Shown here one piece after another: positions 22,447-34,078 of a stretch of 64,000 nt of DNA. The translations under genes were made by a program, and so were the position numbers. The notes beneath the pieces were generated by a model that ran no database searches, was not told the origin of the DNA, and saw only the letters and a list, made by a program, of their open reading frames with translations. This DNA comes from Allium sativum (Eukaryota > Streptophyta > Magnoliopsida > Asparagales > Amaryllidaceae), in assembly GCA_030737875.1 (NCBI GenBank), contig CM060912.1:122216993-122280992 (forward strand). Reading direction: 5' to 3'. Each line of letters starts with the position of its first letter. Positions within the stretch are counted from its first letter, which is position 1.

Positions 22447-22900
22447 CCCGCCAGTACCAGGTAACTTTTTCGGGAACCTTGTCCTTTGGGCCTACCCGCA
22501 AGCGGTGGTACGGGATTTAATCCGGTACGATACTACGGAGGCGGTTGCGGTGATAAGAGAGGCCATTGGTCGAGTGGACGATGAATACTTCAAGTCGTTT
22601 ATTGATTTTGGGGAGGTTGCGAGAAGGGACGAGGAGGTTGGAAAATTGTTGGGGAGTGCCCCGGAAAGTGGGACTTCTCTGTGCCCTAATTTGGAAGTTG
22701 GTAGCTGGTTGATATTCAATTTTCATGAATTGGATTTTAGAAGCAGGGGGCCCTGTGCATTTATGCCGCCTAATTTACCCGTTGAGGGGTCAATGGTATT
22801 TGTTCCTTCTTACAAGGAGAAAGGTGGGGTGGATGTTTTTATGGCTTTGTTTGAGGAACATGTTGAGGGGTTTAAGACTATTTGTTACTCTTTGGACTAG
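22447..22900 (+). pseudogene. Truncated duplicate of the BAHD gene 3' end
   Basis: From CCGCCAGTACCAGGTAAC at 22448 the sequence follows 20024-20475 almost base for base and continues through the 3' flank to about 23090. It encodes only the last about 150 residues (NFFGNLVLWAYPQ to ICYSLD), without HxxxD, the acyl-CoA half or exon 1. It has DFRSR where the full gene has DFGSR. A fortuitous upstream ATG (22421) leaves a 159-codon frame, but the product would lack catalytic residues. It probably arose by local segmental duplication. Confidence 0.88.
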
Positions 22901-23656
22901 TTGGCTTTTGCAAAAGTTGTGTGTTGGGAAGAATTGAGAGTATTGTTGTTGTCGTATTCTTTGTGTAGTTCATTTTAGAGGTGTAAAGTTTCTTTGTTTT
23001 GTTTTAAATGATGAAAAGCTTCTTTGTATTTTATAGTAATGTTAAAAGGGATGCACTTTTGAATTTGAACGGGATTTGTTGTGGTAGTCATCCAAATTAG
23101 TAAAGAAGCATTTGCTCAAATAGGTAAATGAACTAATGCTTATTTCATTTTATTGATCTTGCTTATGGAAAATTTGTAAGGATGGAACCTCTAAGAAGGA
23201 TCTATAGATTTATGGTTTATTTAATGTAATAAATTTTGTTTTTATAATAACTGGAAAATCCGTTGTTTTTTAAGAAGATGGTCTAATAATCTCTCTTTAA
23301 AAAAAAAAAAAATCTCATAATCTCTTATAGCACGGTAATATATTATATCTAGTCCATGTTTCCATTATTATGTGTTTATAAGCTAACAAGTACTCAACTA
23401 AGTAAATTGAATTTAAGGGTTTATGAAGGTTGATTCCAGATAACGAACAGGGATATCTGAAGAAAAAGCTGAAAATATTAATTTGTATTTTGATTCCGCT
23501 ATGTGTTTGTGTCGGCATCTTCATACATTGGACAAGGCACAATCTTCTATGCTATATTATATTTTGACCCATAATTGGACGTGAACTTAGGGACAAATTA
23601 CTGCATTGAAGTGTAATGTTGTGTTTCTTAATTTTAATCAATGTTCTCTTTGCCAT

Positions 23657-24067
23657 AGAAAGGTAATTTAAAAGTGACTGCAACACATTGAAGTTCATCA
23701 TCGATCTTGGATGAGAAGCACTAAATATAATTTTAGCATGCTAACTTCCAATCTTGATTCATCAAACCAATATTAATGCTTATTAAGAGCTTAGATATGT
23801 AAGCCAACTACAACGAAATTCAAATGCTTCATGATCGACGAATTTTGTTCCGTATGATAATAGAAAGGTAATTTAAAAGCGACTGAAACACATTGAAGTT
23901 CATCATCGAGTTTTGGATGAGAAGCATTAAATATAATTTTAGCATGCTAAATTCCACTGTTGATTCATCAAACCAATAGTAATGCTTATTCAGAGCTTAG
24001 ACATGCGAGCCAACTAGAATGAAATTCAAATGCTTCATGATCAACGAATTCCGTTCTACATGATAAT
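23657..24067 (+). repeat. 205-bp tandem duplication
   Basis: Two head-to-tail copies (starting 23657 and 23862), each beginning AGAAAGGTAATTTAAAAG and ending near ATGATAATAG, with scattered substitutions. Confidence 0.88.
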
Positions 24068-24475
24068 AGGTGACAAAAATCAAAAGCAGGACGAGTCAAT
24101 TAAAAAAACATTTTCATCTTCAATTTGCTCGATAATGTCACAATAACGATCACAAACTATCATAAAAAGACTATAAATATTTTGATTTCTAAATAAGACC
24201 GCATTATTAGGCAGTTGGGATGATTATTGTAAGCTTTATTCACCAAATTTCAAAACATTTCATGGCTAACAAATATATCTGTACGCAACATAATTTCATG
24301 CCTACCATCAACTTCAGTATATGCTTCATGAGTACGAGTAACTCTGAAGAAGATAAACTAATGGTGGACATCTTAGTTTAGCAGTTTATGTTTAAAATTA
24401 GGAAGGCAGAAGGAAACATTTATAAGTAGTAGGAAAATACCAAGTTTGAACAATATCAACTATGTGCAAACACTA

Positions 24476-24640
24476 TAGCCACGTTGTTTATAGACAATCA
24501 ATGATCAAGACAAGACAAAAGCTGTAGCCACGTGTTTACAAACAACTAATGACCGAGGCAAGATATACATTGCTAGCCACATTGCTTACAGACAATCAAT
24601 AACCGAAATAAGATAAGCACTATAGCCACGTGGGAATGAC
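24476..24640 (+). repeat. 49-bp repeat with TAGCCACGT core, 3.3 copies
   Basis: TAGCCAC(G/A) starts at 24476, 24525, 24574 and 24623, a regular 49-bp spacing. Two copies contain the G-box core CACGTG. Confidence 0.75.
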
Positions 24641-24800
24641 TAGACCAAAAGTGAGTTTTTTTATCCCAATTCCACTTCAGCGTTCAGAAACTTCTATATA
24701 AACATCAGAGCTTTTCTTCATAGTTATCAACTCCTTAATTCTTCTACTCCTCATAACAATGTCTTCATGACCATCGTCTATTGACTCTGATGAGGCTATG

Positions 24801-25361
24801 TGTTGGGGTTTTGTGCACAACGGAAGTTTGACAAAACACCCAAAAACAAAACGGATCTTTTTCACCTAATTACTTGAAGATGAATGCGATTGAAAAACAA
24901 ACAACAACATAAACAATATCGGAAATATGAACACATGACATTCCACCTAACCACCCTCTTTATTAATTCACCAATAAAAAATTGTTTACAACCGATCTCA
25001 ACTATCGTTACAAACAAGTACAACTTGAACCAATAACCTTATTGAGAAATAGGTAGAGAATATCTAATGACTAAACAATTTGAGGAGAAAGACAATGAAG
25101 AACAATGACAAATTTTCCACATCAAATGAAGATGTCAACTAGGCCTTTTATAGAGTGTGTTGCTTCATACCCAAGTTTTCTAGACATCCAAGTAAACTTG
25201 ACACCCAAATTATCTTCATATATATTAAAAAAACTATATGGATAAGCACTAAATAATCTTTGCCTTAAATATCCCATAAATATAGCAACAAATCTCTCCA
25301 CAAAATCTACATAGATAACTTGTTGCCCACAATTATGTTTTTCGTATCACAAATTTCAACA
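24801..25361 (-). repeat. Copia 3' LTR
   Basis: On the minus strand it begins TGTTGAAATTTGTGA and ends CCCCAACA, the usual TGTTG...CAACA form. A short purine-rich AAGGTGTAG (25362-25370, minus) sits just upstream as candidate polypurine tract. It matches about 26958-27420 for most of its length. Confidence 0.7.
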
Positions 25362-25521
25362 CTACACCTTGTTACGAAATCACAACATCTCCTCCACTCA
25401 AAACCAGCCAACTTAGCTCTCACTTTCAATATTCTTTTCTCAATTAACATCATTACAAATCTCCACCATCGCCCACTAATGGTGCACCTCCCTCATACGT
25501 GCACCACGCCAGTAGCGATCT

Positions 25522-25953
25522 TCAAAAGCGTTTGTAATACCACAAAGACCTCCATATCGCCTTTGTGATTTTCACAGCTCGACATCTGTCTTTCGCTTGA
25601 TATGGTCTCTTCATCTCTGGGATCCCTCGAGCATCATCAACATCTAGACCATTATCGATACCATGATCCTCCACCGTAGGACCATCAACAATGACCATAA
25701 TAACCTCTCCACTTTGTTGTGGACTAGGTTCTTCAACTGTCACCTGCCTTCCACTGTCGACAACCGAACCGACCAAACTATATAGGTTTCCCTCCTTCAA
25801 AACTCCTCGCATCACCACACGACTACCCTTCTTCACTCTCAAAACTCCACCTTGAGTCCCATAAGTGCAACCGCGACGATCTAACTGACCGAGAGAAATG
25901 AGGTTATGCGAATAAGTGGGTATGTGCCTCACACCGGCCACTTCTCTCACCAC
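25522..25953 (-). pseudogene. Copia gag-pre-integrase fragment
   Basis: A 143-codon minus-strand frame. Its first half, with HIPTYSHNLISLGQLDRRGC and then VVMRGVLKEGNLYSLVGS, matches the domain between protease and integrase of copia polyproteins. The rest looks like linker sequence, after which the integrase is absent. Fragment of a dead element. Confidence 0.75.
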
Positions 25954-26169
25954 TCTATCATCAGCATCTGAAACCTAACAGATCCAACTCCGCAAATTGG
26001 TAGCTCTACTCCATTGTACGTCTTTATCATGCCAATACTCTTCTCATACAATTTTTTTCACATCTCGACATATGTGAAAATTGGCTTCTGAATCCATCTT
26101 CCAAGGCTCCAAAACACTAAATAGGACATCACATGAACAATCGCTTTCGGTACCTTCAGCAAAGCCTTC

Positions 26170-26929
26170 CTATACCTCATCACAATTATTATCACCTTGC
26201 GCCTTCTTCTTCATATCCCGTATATATGAATAGCAATCATTGCACTTGTGACCTTCCTTCTTACAATGGAAACATGTGATTGCACATTTACCCTTGGCTT
26301 CCTTTTTCTTCCAAACCGTATCATTCGAGTCCCTTGCTACCATTGCCTCACTTTGAACCGATTTCAACTCCGACCCTTTTCTCCTTAGCTCCTTATTCAA
26401 AAGACTGGTTCGACCCGTTTCGAAAGAGATAGTTCCATTAGCTTTGGAATTACTCAATGAAATAACCAAAGTCTCCCAGCTTTCCGAAAGAGAACTCATC
26501 AACAAAAGAACCTGCAATTCATCATCAAAATTGACCTTCATGTTTTCCAATTGATTAACAACATCCTGAAACTCATTCAAATGCTCTACAACTGACTTTT
26601 CCTCATCCAACCTCAGCTGTACCAGCTTTCGTACTAGAAAATCCTTACTTGTAGCACTCTTTGACTCATATAGCGATACTAATTTGTCCCACAACGCCTT
26701 CGCGGATTCATAAATAGCCACATGGTGGAACACCAAATCATCCTTGGTGAATCAACACAATCGCTTTTTTGTCCATTTTCTTCCACTTTCCCTCATCCAT
26801 ATTCGAGGGCTTCTCCCCATCTCTATCAATGGGATCATGCAAATCATTGAGATATAGAACGTTCTCCATCTTGGGCTTCCATATACCCAAATTCTTCCCA
26901 TTCAAAATAGCCATCTTCGAAAATGTCAT
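26170..26929 (-). pseudogene. Copia gag (one frameshift)
   Basis: The minus-strand frame 26929-26738 carries the N-terminus. A one-base shift near 26737 moves it to 26736-26170. That part has the gag helix region (LWDKLVSLYESKSATSKDFL) and a CCHC zinc knuckle, CFHCKKEGHKCNDC. This is the retrotransposon nucleocapsid protein of the Ty1/copia group. Confidence 0.85.
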
Positions 26930-26957
26930 TATCTAAGACATCTACAATCGTTTACAC

Positions 26958-27435
26958 AATTACTTGAAGATGAATGTGATTGAAAATAAAAAAACAACAC
27001 AAACCATATCGAAAATATGAACACATGATATTCCACCCAGCCACCCTCTTTATTGATTCACCAGTAAAAAATTGTTTACAACCGATCTCAACTATCGTTA
27101 CAAACAAGTACAACTTGAACCAATAACCTTATTAAGAAATAGGTAAAGAATATATAATGGTTAAACAATTTAAGGAGAAAGACAATGAAGAATAATGACA
27201 AATTTTCCACACCTAATGAAGATGTCAACTTGGCCTTTTATAGAGTGAATTGCTTCATACCCAAGTTTTCTTCACACCCAAGTAAACTTGACACCAAAAT
27301 TATCTTTATATACGTAAAAAAACTATTTTGATAAGCACCAAATAATCCTTGCCTTAAATATCATACAAATATAGCAACAAATCTCTCCACAAAATCTGCA
27401 TAGATAATTTGTTGCCCACAAATGTGATTTGCGCA
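26958..27435 (-). repeat. Copia 5' LTR (terminally eroded)
   Basis: Homologous to the left LTR from AATTACTTGAAGATGAATG up to TTGTTGCCCACA (27420), then weakly for about 15 bp. It lacks the terminal about 70 bp on the gag side together with the primer site. Confidence 0.65.
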
Positions 27436-27791
27436 GGCTATGTTTCTATCGTAGCCTACACACCGATGAAGACTGAGATATCAATTGTCAAGACCAACAC
27501 TACAAAGATAATGACTGTGAATTCTCAAATCTTGACCGACTTAGACTTCAAGAGCACGTTCAACCAGTATATAAATATGGGGTTGTCCAACTTTTAAATG
27601 AACAATTGAATGTTCAACCTCCTCAACAACAAAAGGAGAATCAAGTACCAAATTTTCAACCTCCGATTGAACAAGTGTTTGATTTATATTCAGTTTGTTG
27701 CCACTGTGGGTATGTGGTTGAAGTCATAGTTAGGGAAGATGGAGAAAATATAAATTGTAGAATCCAATTGTGTCCCTTCTGGTTAGAAGGG
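27436..27791 (+). pseudogene. Cys-rich coding-like remnant, unrecognised
   Basis: One frame runs with a single stop through 27440-27791 and includes the open segment 27606-27791. It contains QLNVQPPQQQKENQVPN and a Cys-rich end with CCHCGY and, further on, INCRIQLCPFW. E5 interrupts it at 27791. To the right of E5 (about 32830-32950) another frame reads SLCPRGITYANALKQEIKC and ends near FICVNCN, a second Cys pair. The two look like parts of one old zinc-binding protein, but I do not recognise the family. Confidence 0.35.
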
Positions 27792-27840
27792 TGTAACAAC
27801 CCGGGATTTTGGAGATTACCGAAATATTAAATTATAATGT
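27792..27840 (+). repeat. E5 left terminal inverted repeat (49 bp)
   Basis: Perfect inverted match (49 of 49) to 32743-32791. Contains TGTAACAACCCGGG, the normal LTR 5' terminus. Confidence 0.97.
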
Positions 27841-29025
27841 CAAATATCATTTAATATGGGATTAAGAATTAATGAATGGAATAAATTAATGGTAATATAG
27901 TTTGTTTAAAAATGAACAATGTATGTTGATTAAGAATTTGGGTTATGATGTAAGCAAATGGAAATTAAGTGTGAGATAATGTGTTTATGGGTTATAGAGA
28001 AAAAAATAAAAGATGGAAAGATATTGTTCAGTTAAAATTTATGATATTAGAATTTTAGTCCAATATTAGCCTTTTGTCCTAAGATAAAAGAATAAACATG
28101 AAGGAAATAAATTTCTATAGATGAAATATTGTGGGAAATGTTGTTTAAATATTTTATAAGTGTGAAAACACTTTTGTATAATTGTTTGGAGTGAGAAATA
28201 ATTTTTAATTCGATGATATATGTCAAATTTGGCATATTTGTCCTTAAATAACAATATTTACAAATATTAGTGTAATAAGGGGGGAAACAAGAAGAAAATA
28301 CTTTTTTGCTATATAATTAAGTTTGAAATAATATTTTAGAGGTATAAAAATGTTGAAAACATTTGTATAGGTGGAAAATGACTAGAATTGTGATTTTCCA
28401 CCGTAAATTGCGAATAGTAGTAAATAATTGGTATTAATTGTGTAAATAATATTTTTATTTGGAAATTTGGAAATTTTACATTCCCAATAGATTTCATTCA
28501 TTAAAACATGAGTAATGCAATTTGTTTCATATAAATTGGACTTTGATGTGAAAATTATGTATAATTTAGTGTAAAGCACTACATATACTTAGCTAAACTT
28601 ATTTTAAATATACTAATGGGCTATAGAAAAAAAAAGTCCACAGCTTTAACCCATTAGCTATCTCTTAATGATCCAGAATGTCTTATACGCCAATTAACGT
28701 GATCTTTCTTCTCCAAAGACGCAGAAATCAGAAGCTTCTCAGAGCTCCTAACCCCTATAATGTCCACCTCTTCTAAATCAATTTCCTAGCAATTCCTCCA
28801 CAAATCAAGTTAATTCCTATCTAAATCAATAGCAAGAGGTAATCGCCTTCTTATTAAATCCCTAAAATCCATCGAAAATCCGAGTTTTGTTTTCTATAAT
28901 CCCTAATTTTGCTATTTTATTGTTTGCAAGCCGCTTTTATCACTTCGTTTAGGCTTCTAGAGGAATTTGCCCTATCAAAGCTCATCTTTTGCTACTTAAA
29001 TTTGGCTACATTGCTGGTTAGAAAG

Positions 29026-29031
29026 GTAAGC
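29026..29031 (+). promoter_or_regulatory. Splice-donor-like site in E5
   Basis: AAAG/GTAAGC following a leader-like, gene-poor 350 bp. Part of the pattern shared by the long LTRs in this window. Confidence 0.35.
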
Positions 29032-29119
29032 TTTTAGATTACAGCAAATTTTAGTTGTATTTGCAAGTTTTAATGATAATCCATATGTTTTGTTGCTCAA
29101 AACTACGGTATTTATGTTC

Positions 29120-30270
29120 ATTTTATTGTTGAAATTGTGCCATCTTTGAAAAATCATATCTCCTTCGTTTTGCAGAAAAATGCAACCAAGTTTTAGTATA
29201 TTCTATATATTATATCGTAGTTTGATGATGCAAAATTTCAATTGAATCTGAGTTGTTTAGAGACTTCAAATCAGTCGTCGAAGTTACACAAAATATGATT
29301 TTCAACTGAGTTCAATTTATGACTGAAAAGTGCCAGTTTTGGAAATTTATATCTCCTTCGTTTTGCCGCAAAATGATACCAAATTTTAGTATGTTCTATT
29401 TAAGTTTTATGCAGAAAAATATCAATTGAATATGAGTTGTTTATTTGCTTCAAATCAGTCGTCGAAATTAGGCAAAATATGATTTTCAACTGAGTTCAAT
29501 TTATGGCTAAAAAAGTACCATCTTTGAAAAATTCATATCTCCTTCGTTTCGCAGCAATATGCTACCAAATTTTAGTATGTTCTATTTATTATATCAAAGT
29601 TTAATAATACAAAATTTCAATTGAATCTGAGTTGTTTAGATACTTCAAATCAGTCGTCCAAATTACACAAAATATGATTTTCAGCTGAGTTCAATTTATG
29701 ACTGAAAAATGTCATCTTTGAAAAATCATATCTCCTTCGTTTTCCAGCAAATTTCTACCAAACTTTAGTATGTTCTATCTATTATATCAAAGTTTGAAGC
29801 TGCAAATCTTGAATTGAATCTGATTTGTTTAGATGCTTCAAATCAGTCGTTTCGAAGTTAGACAGAATACGATTTTCAGCTGAGTTCAATTTATGGCTGA
29901 AAAGTGTCATGTTTGAAATTCGTATCTCCTTCGTTTTTTGACCAAATACTTTCAAATTTTTATATGTTCTTATACATATATTATTGTTTATTATTGAAAA
30001 ATTCCATTAATTTCAGAGTGGTTTTGATATACAAAACATATCTTCAAAGTTGGCCAAAAATAAGACTTTTAGCATAGTTTAATTGTGTATGAAAAGTGCC
30101 ATCTTTGAATATGTGTATCTTCTTCATTCCAAAGAGAAATGCTGTCAAATTTTAATATGTTGTTGTACATATACTAAAGTTTATTATTGTAAAATTCGTT
30201 AATTTTGGGTTGTTTTTTTATGTTAAATATCTCGTTAAATTTGGCTAATAACAAGATTTTTGTTTTGCTG
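29120..30270 (+). repeat. About 190-bp tandem repeat, six diverged copies, in E5
   Basis: Each unit contains ATATCTCCTTCGTTTT, TTTTAGTATGTTCTAT and GATTTTCAACTGAGTTCAAT. The CTCCTTCGTTT mark recurs near 29157, 29351, 29537, 29729, 29923 and 30116 (spacing 186-194). Confidence 0.85.
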
Positions 30271-32742
30271 TTTCAATCTGCGGCATTCTTCATTAGTCTT
30301 CACTTCTAAATTTGGATTAACTGATGTTCGAATTGAAAAGTTTCATGATAAATTTTGAAGCCATGATATCCGATAACGGATTACTTATGTTTTGAAAATA
30401 TTTTGAATTTAAATTTTATTTAAATTTAAATTTAAATATCGGTAGTATTGATATTTGGAGAATTTGATGATTTTATTTGTTTTGATTTCAAATAAAATTT
30501 GGAAAATTTCCTTTAAAATCATGGGTTGGAAAATAAATGTTTTAAAAACATTTTAAAGGATTTTTAATAAATTACTTATTATTTCTAAAGTATTCTAAAA
30601 ATTGGTAATCTGTTTAAATAATGAGTTTTCCCTTATAAAGCTTTTATAAAAAAAAAATCAAATTATTTAAAAATCCTATTTTCTCTATAAAATTACTTTT
30701 TATTTTAGCTTACTTTTATGTATTTCGACGTATAAGAATGATAATTAAACGATTTGTTAAAAATACATGGTATGGGACATGCGTTTTTGCTTTATCGCTT
30801 AATATCGGACTTGTATGATCGAAACTAATTTGAAGTGATATTTTTAGATGTTATACGGGTTGCTAATTTTAGCGAAGACTATTGGTTTGAGAACTTCTCT
30901 TTTTCAGTGTGCTCTCAATTTAGATGTATTTTTTTTATTGCCAATGAAATGAGACAAATTTGATGTTTAAACTCTAATTTGAGGTTATGGTTGGAAATAA
31001 CCTCTGGGATGTTTCTTATACTTGCCAAGGAGAGGAGGCAAGTTATTTATGATGAATTAATAGTTTTTTTGACATTCATAATGGATTTTACTTGTCGACG
31101 AGATAAGTCACGATGGCATTCAGTACTCGTCGAGAGAGAGATGAGACGAGTTGGGCATTTCTACTCTAGCCAATGATATGAGGCAGTGCATATTGGTTGA
31201 TGTTTTATGATGGTTTTTCTAATGTGGCATCGACTAACGATTAGTAAACCAATAGGTGCGAACGTATGGTATGGGACATACGTTAACGCCTATGGGGTTC
31301 CTGTTCGAGAAGTTGAGACACATTTAAGATGTTACTAGTACTGTTATCGAGCACACGATTGGAGTCATAACGATGATTTTGACTATAGCCATCATGATGA
31401 TCACGATGTCTATGACTCCAATCACCACAATGTTATTACTTGGATTTTGTGACCAAGGGCATCATGATGTTTCGGCTACAGTCATTAAGATGTTTATGGC
31501 CTTAGTCATCATGATGGATGGTACCAATATATTGTACTAGTCAAGAAGTTATGCACGTGCAGTTTTCTACGATGTTTTGATGTTTGATGCTTTCAATTTA
31601 TCTTTTAAATGATGATGTTCGAATATGGCCTCAAGTATGAAAAAGGCCAACTTTATATTATGTTTTATGGTGATTTCGAATATGATGTTTTGAACCATTT
31701 CTGGGTGCTATTAAAATAGATTCATGACCTTTTATGATTATACCGATGAAATGAGCTTTAGATTATGGTAATTCTTTTATGATGAGTTTTAGTAAAGGAT
31801 TTGAGATGTATTTATAGTTATACCGGTGAAATGAGGTATAATAATTAAGAAGTTTCTATTAGATGATTTTTATGATATATTGAATTGCGTTGGGATTTAG
31901 TATATGCCGATGCGACGAGGCATATTTACATGTGTGTATCCTTCATTTAAAGATTATGTATGCATATGGTTCATATTCTTAATTATTCATGGTCAAATAA
32001 AGTATGAATGTTATACCATATCTTACATGCCTATTGATTCCCTTATGAACTCGTGATAGACCTTATGAGGCATCTCGTTAAGAGATGAGTTGATAAACTA
32101 TTTCGTTCCATTGGAAACAACGGAACGTCTCCCTTACCACTTGCAGTCATTTACCTTTACTACTGATAAGTTTAGCTTTCCTGACCCGTGTGCTTTTCAC
32201 TTGGGTCAGATCGAGTTGCAGGTTAGGTATGGATTGCAGCTTCTCTTGAATCTTTGTACTAGCTTTTATTGTGCTTTATCTTTATAGCTCGGATATCGTA
32301 GCTTATGAATAGTCAACTCTTATGTAATCAAGACGTATTTTTCTGTGGGATGTGTATACATGAGATTCAACAATCATTGTTACTCATGTATGATGTATTA
32401 TTATAGAGATGTATGGTGATGTATGTACATATATACATATATATACACTCTGATCTGGTTTGTTGTTCTATGACTAATGTTTTCTATCTGATGTATGTTA
32501 CATTATTTTGAAACGGTCCGAAACCACCATAGATTGCATTAGTTAGGGACTAAGCATGTCTACCACTTTTGAGGTAATAAGAAGAAGAAAAAATCAAGAC
32601 ATAATCGACATGCTTAGCTCTTAACTAAGGTATTACTATGATGGTCGCCCATAACCAGCCCTATTCTCTGCATTAATGGACATGATTACTTAGTAATTCT
32701 CTTTACTAATGAAGGTCTCGGGGTGGGGCGTTACAGCTTGCT

Positions 32743-32791
32743 ACATTATAATTTAATATTTCGGTAATCTCCAAAATCCCGGGTTGTTACA
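32743..32791 (-). repeat. E5 right terminal inverted repeat (49 bp)
   Basis: Exact reverse complement of 27792-27840, separated from the LTR-like end at 32735 by GCTTGCT. Confidence 0.97.
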
Positions 32792-32796
32792 AAGGG

Positions 32797-33394
32797 TGAA
32801 ATTACGTCTAATGGATAGACAACAGTTTATGTCCAAGGGGCATAACATATGCAAACGCTTTGAAACAAGAAATAAAATGTCTTAGAAATGCCTTAGAAAA
32901 CATGCAGTTTAACCATGACCAGTGGTTTATTTGCGTTAATTGTAACTTGTTATAGTTTCCTATATTGTTCAAGTATATGGGTAGAGTTTGTTTTGGACAT
33001 AGAATTTGTTATCCATGTATTAGCATGGGCTAGATAAAGTTATGCACAGAATTTGGTCATACGTAATTACTTGAATAACCAAATATAGTCCAAGTCTTTA
33101 AAATCTATCTATCTTCCAAAACGCTACAAAGGAGGCATAATACTATGTATGTAGGTGCGACAAAACATAGCAAATGGGACAAAACACTGTGGACGTAGAT
33201 GTGATAAAACATTGCGGAAGGGACAAAATACCGTGAACGTGGATGTGACAGAATACTATAGCGGGGGCATAAATTGGCTAATTTGTATTCAAAGGGAATC
33301 GCCTTTTTGGATAGTAGTTGAAGATACCAACTTGTCATACATGCATTTTGTTTTCTAAAAGAAAGCATGTGATCATCGATATGCAAAGATTCCT
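32797..33394. other. Spacer upstream of the Harbinger remnant
   Basis: The first about 160 bp may continue the Cys-rich remnant of 27436-27791. At about 33150-33260 an imperfect roughly 45-bp unit, GTAGRTGYGAYAAAACA, is repeated two to three times. Otherwise nothing recognised. Confidence 0.45.
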
Positions 33395-34078
33395 ATGAAA
33401 GGAAGAGGTACGATTGGTAAGGCATCTAATACATTTCCAGGGTTAACAGAAAAGTCTGCCGAAGATATTATATTTTTTGACGATAATGGTGAAGAATTTA
33501 ATGAAATAAAGGAAGATCATTTTCATCGTGAAAGGGAGCTAATAGCTATGGTCGTGCTACAATTTGGTCGATCCAGTAGGCAACATGGTGGATTAGTTGT
33601 CGGTTGCCGATACAAAAATCGTAGACATTTCTGGTATGATAAGAGACTTATAGAAGACTATTTTGTTACAAATCATACATACATAGATGAAGATTTCCGA
33701 AGAAGATTTTGTATGCACTGACCATTGTTCCTTAGAAACCTACATTATATGATAAATATTTTGTCTTCAAACCTAATGCATATCGTACTCAGGGACTGGT
33801 TGGTATTCAAAAATTGACTGTTGTGCTATGTATGTTAGCATGTATCAAACATGCAGACACTCTTAATAAGAACTTGCATTTGGGGGAAAGCATGGTATTA
33901 GAGTGTTTGGAGCATTTTGGTCAAGCTATAGTGGACGTTTACGGCTTCTTACATAGACTAAATGAGGCTAACACGAGAAGGTTAATGAATATGCATGGTA
34001 GTAAAGGATGACCCAGAATGTTAGGTAGTATAGACTGTACGCATTCAGAGTGGAAGAATTGTCTAAAGACGTATGCCG
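33395..34078 (+). pseudogene. PIF/Harbinger transposase, N-terminal part
   Basis: The frame 33395-33721 ends with NHTYIDEDFRRRFCMH. After a frameshift it continues as FKPNAYRTQGLVGIQKLT. It then reads LHLGESMVLECLEHFGQAIV and MLGSIDCTHSEWKNC, the order of plant PIF/Harbinger (HARBI1/ALP1-like) DDE transposases, where D in GSIDC is the first catalytic Asp. A TGA at 34009 interrupts it where relatives have Trp. It breaks off at 34078 at the insertion of a hAT-like element and resumes at 62605, 28.5 kb away. Nonfunctional. Confidence 0.8.

Larger units (their letters stand above)
22901..24800. other. AT-rich spacer with local duplications
   Basis: About 22901-23090 is the duplicated BAHD 3' flank. 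After that no gene is seen. There is a 13-A run near 23300, a 205-bp tandem duplication and a 49-bp repeat, listed separately. The last 60 bp before the copia element may be coding-like remnant (see 27436-27791). Confidence 0.5.
24801..27435 (-). mobile_element. Ty1/copia remnant with gag, polymerase deleted
   Basis: LTR-like repeats at 24801-25361 and about 26958-27435 flank minus-strand copia gag and a pre-integrase fragment. Integrase, RT and RNase H are missing between about 25950 and 25500, and the 5' LTR end, primer site and leader are lost. AGGCTATG occurs directly left of 24801 (24793-24800) and at 27435-27442, so CTATG may be the target duplication, but the right LTR end is eroded. 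Many LTR differences mean an old insertion. Confidence 0.75.
27792..32791 (+). mobile_element. E5: 5,000-bp LTR-like element with 49-bp inverted ends
   Basis: Flanked by AAGGG on both sides (27787-27791 and 32792-32796). Starts TGTAACAACCCGGG. A normal-looking LTR end, GGGGCGTTACA, is reached at 32735, followed by GCTTGCT and then a perfect reverse complement of the first 49 bp (32743-32791). No gag, pol or primer site was found inside. It holds a leader-like region with a donor-like site (29026) and a roughly 190-bp tandem array. Best reading: a chromoviral-type solo LTR integrated with an aberrant inverted tail. The tail was present at integration because the target duplication lies outside it. 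Confidence 0.8.

Noticed and set aside
24677..24865. 62-codon minus-strand frame at the copia left border
   Set aside because: Crosses the LTR boundary at 24801; mixture of LTR end and flank.
27421..27442. Right border of the copia element at 27420 with duplication AATGT
   Set aside because: AATGT does not match the left flank CTATG; AGGCTATG at 27435-27442 matches better, though the LTR end is eroded, so the border stays tentative.
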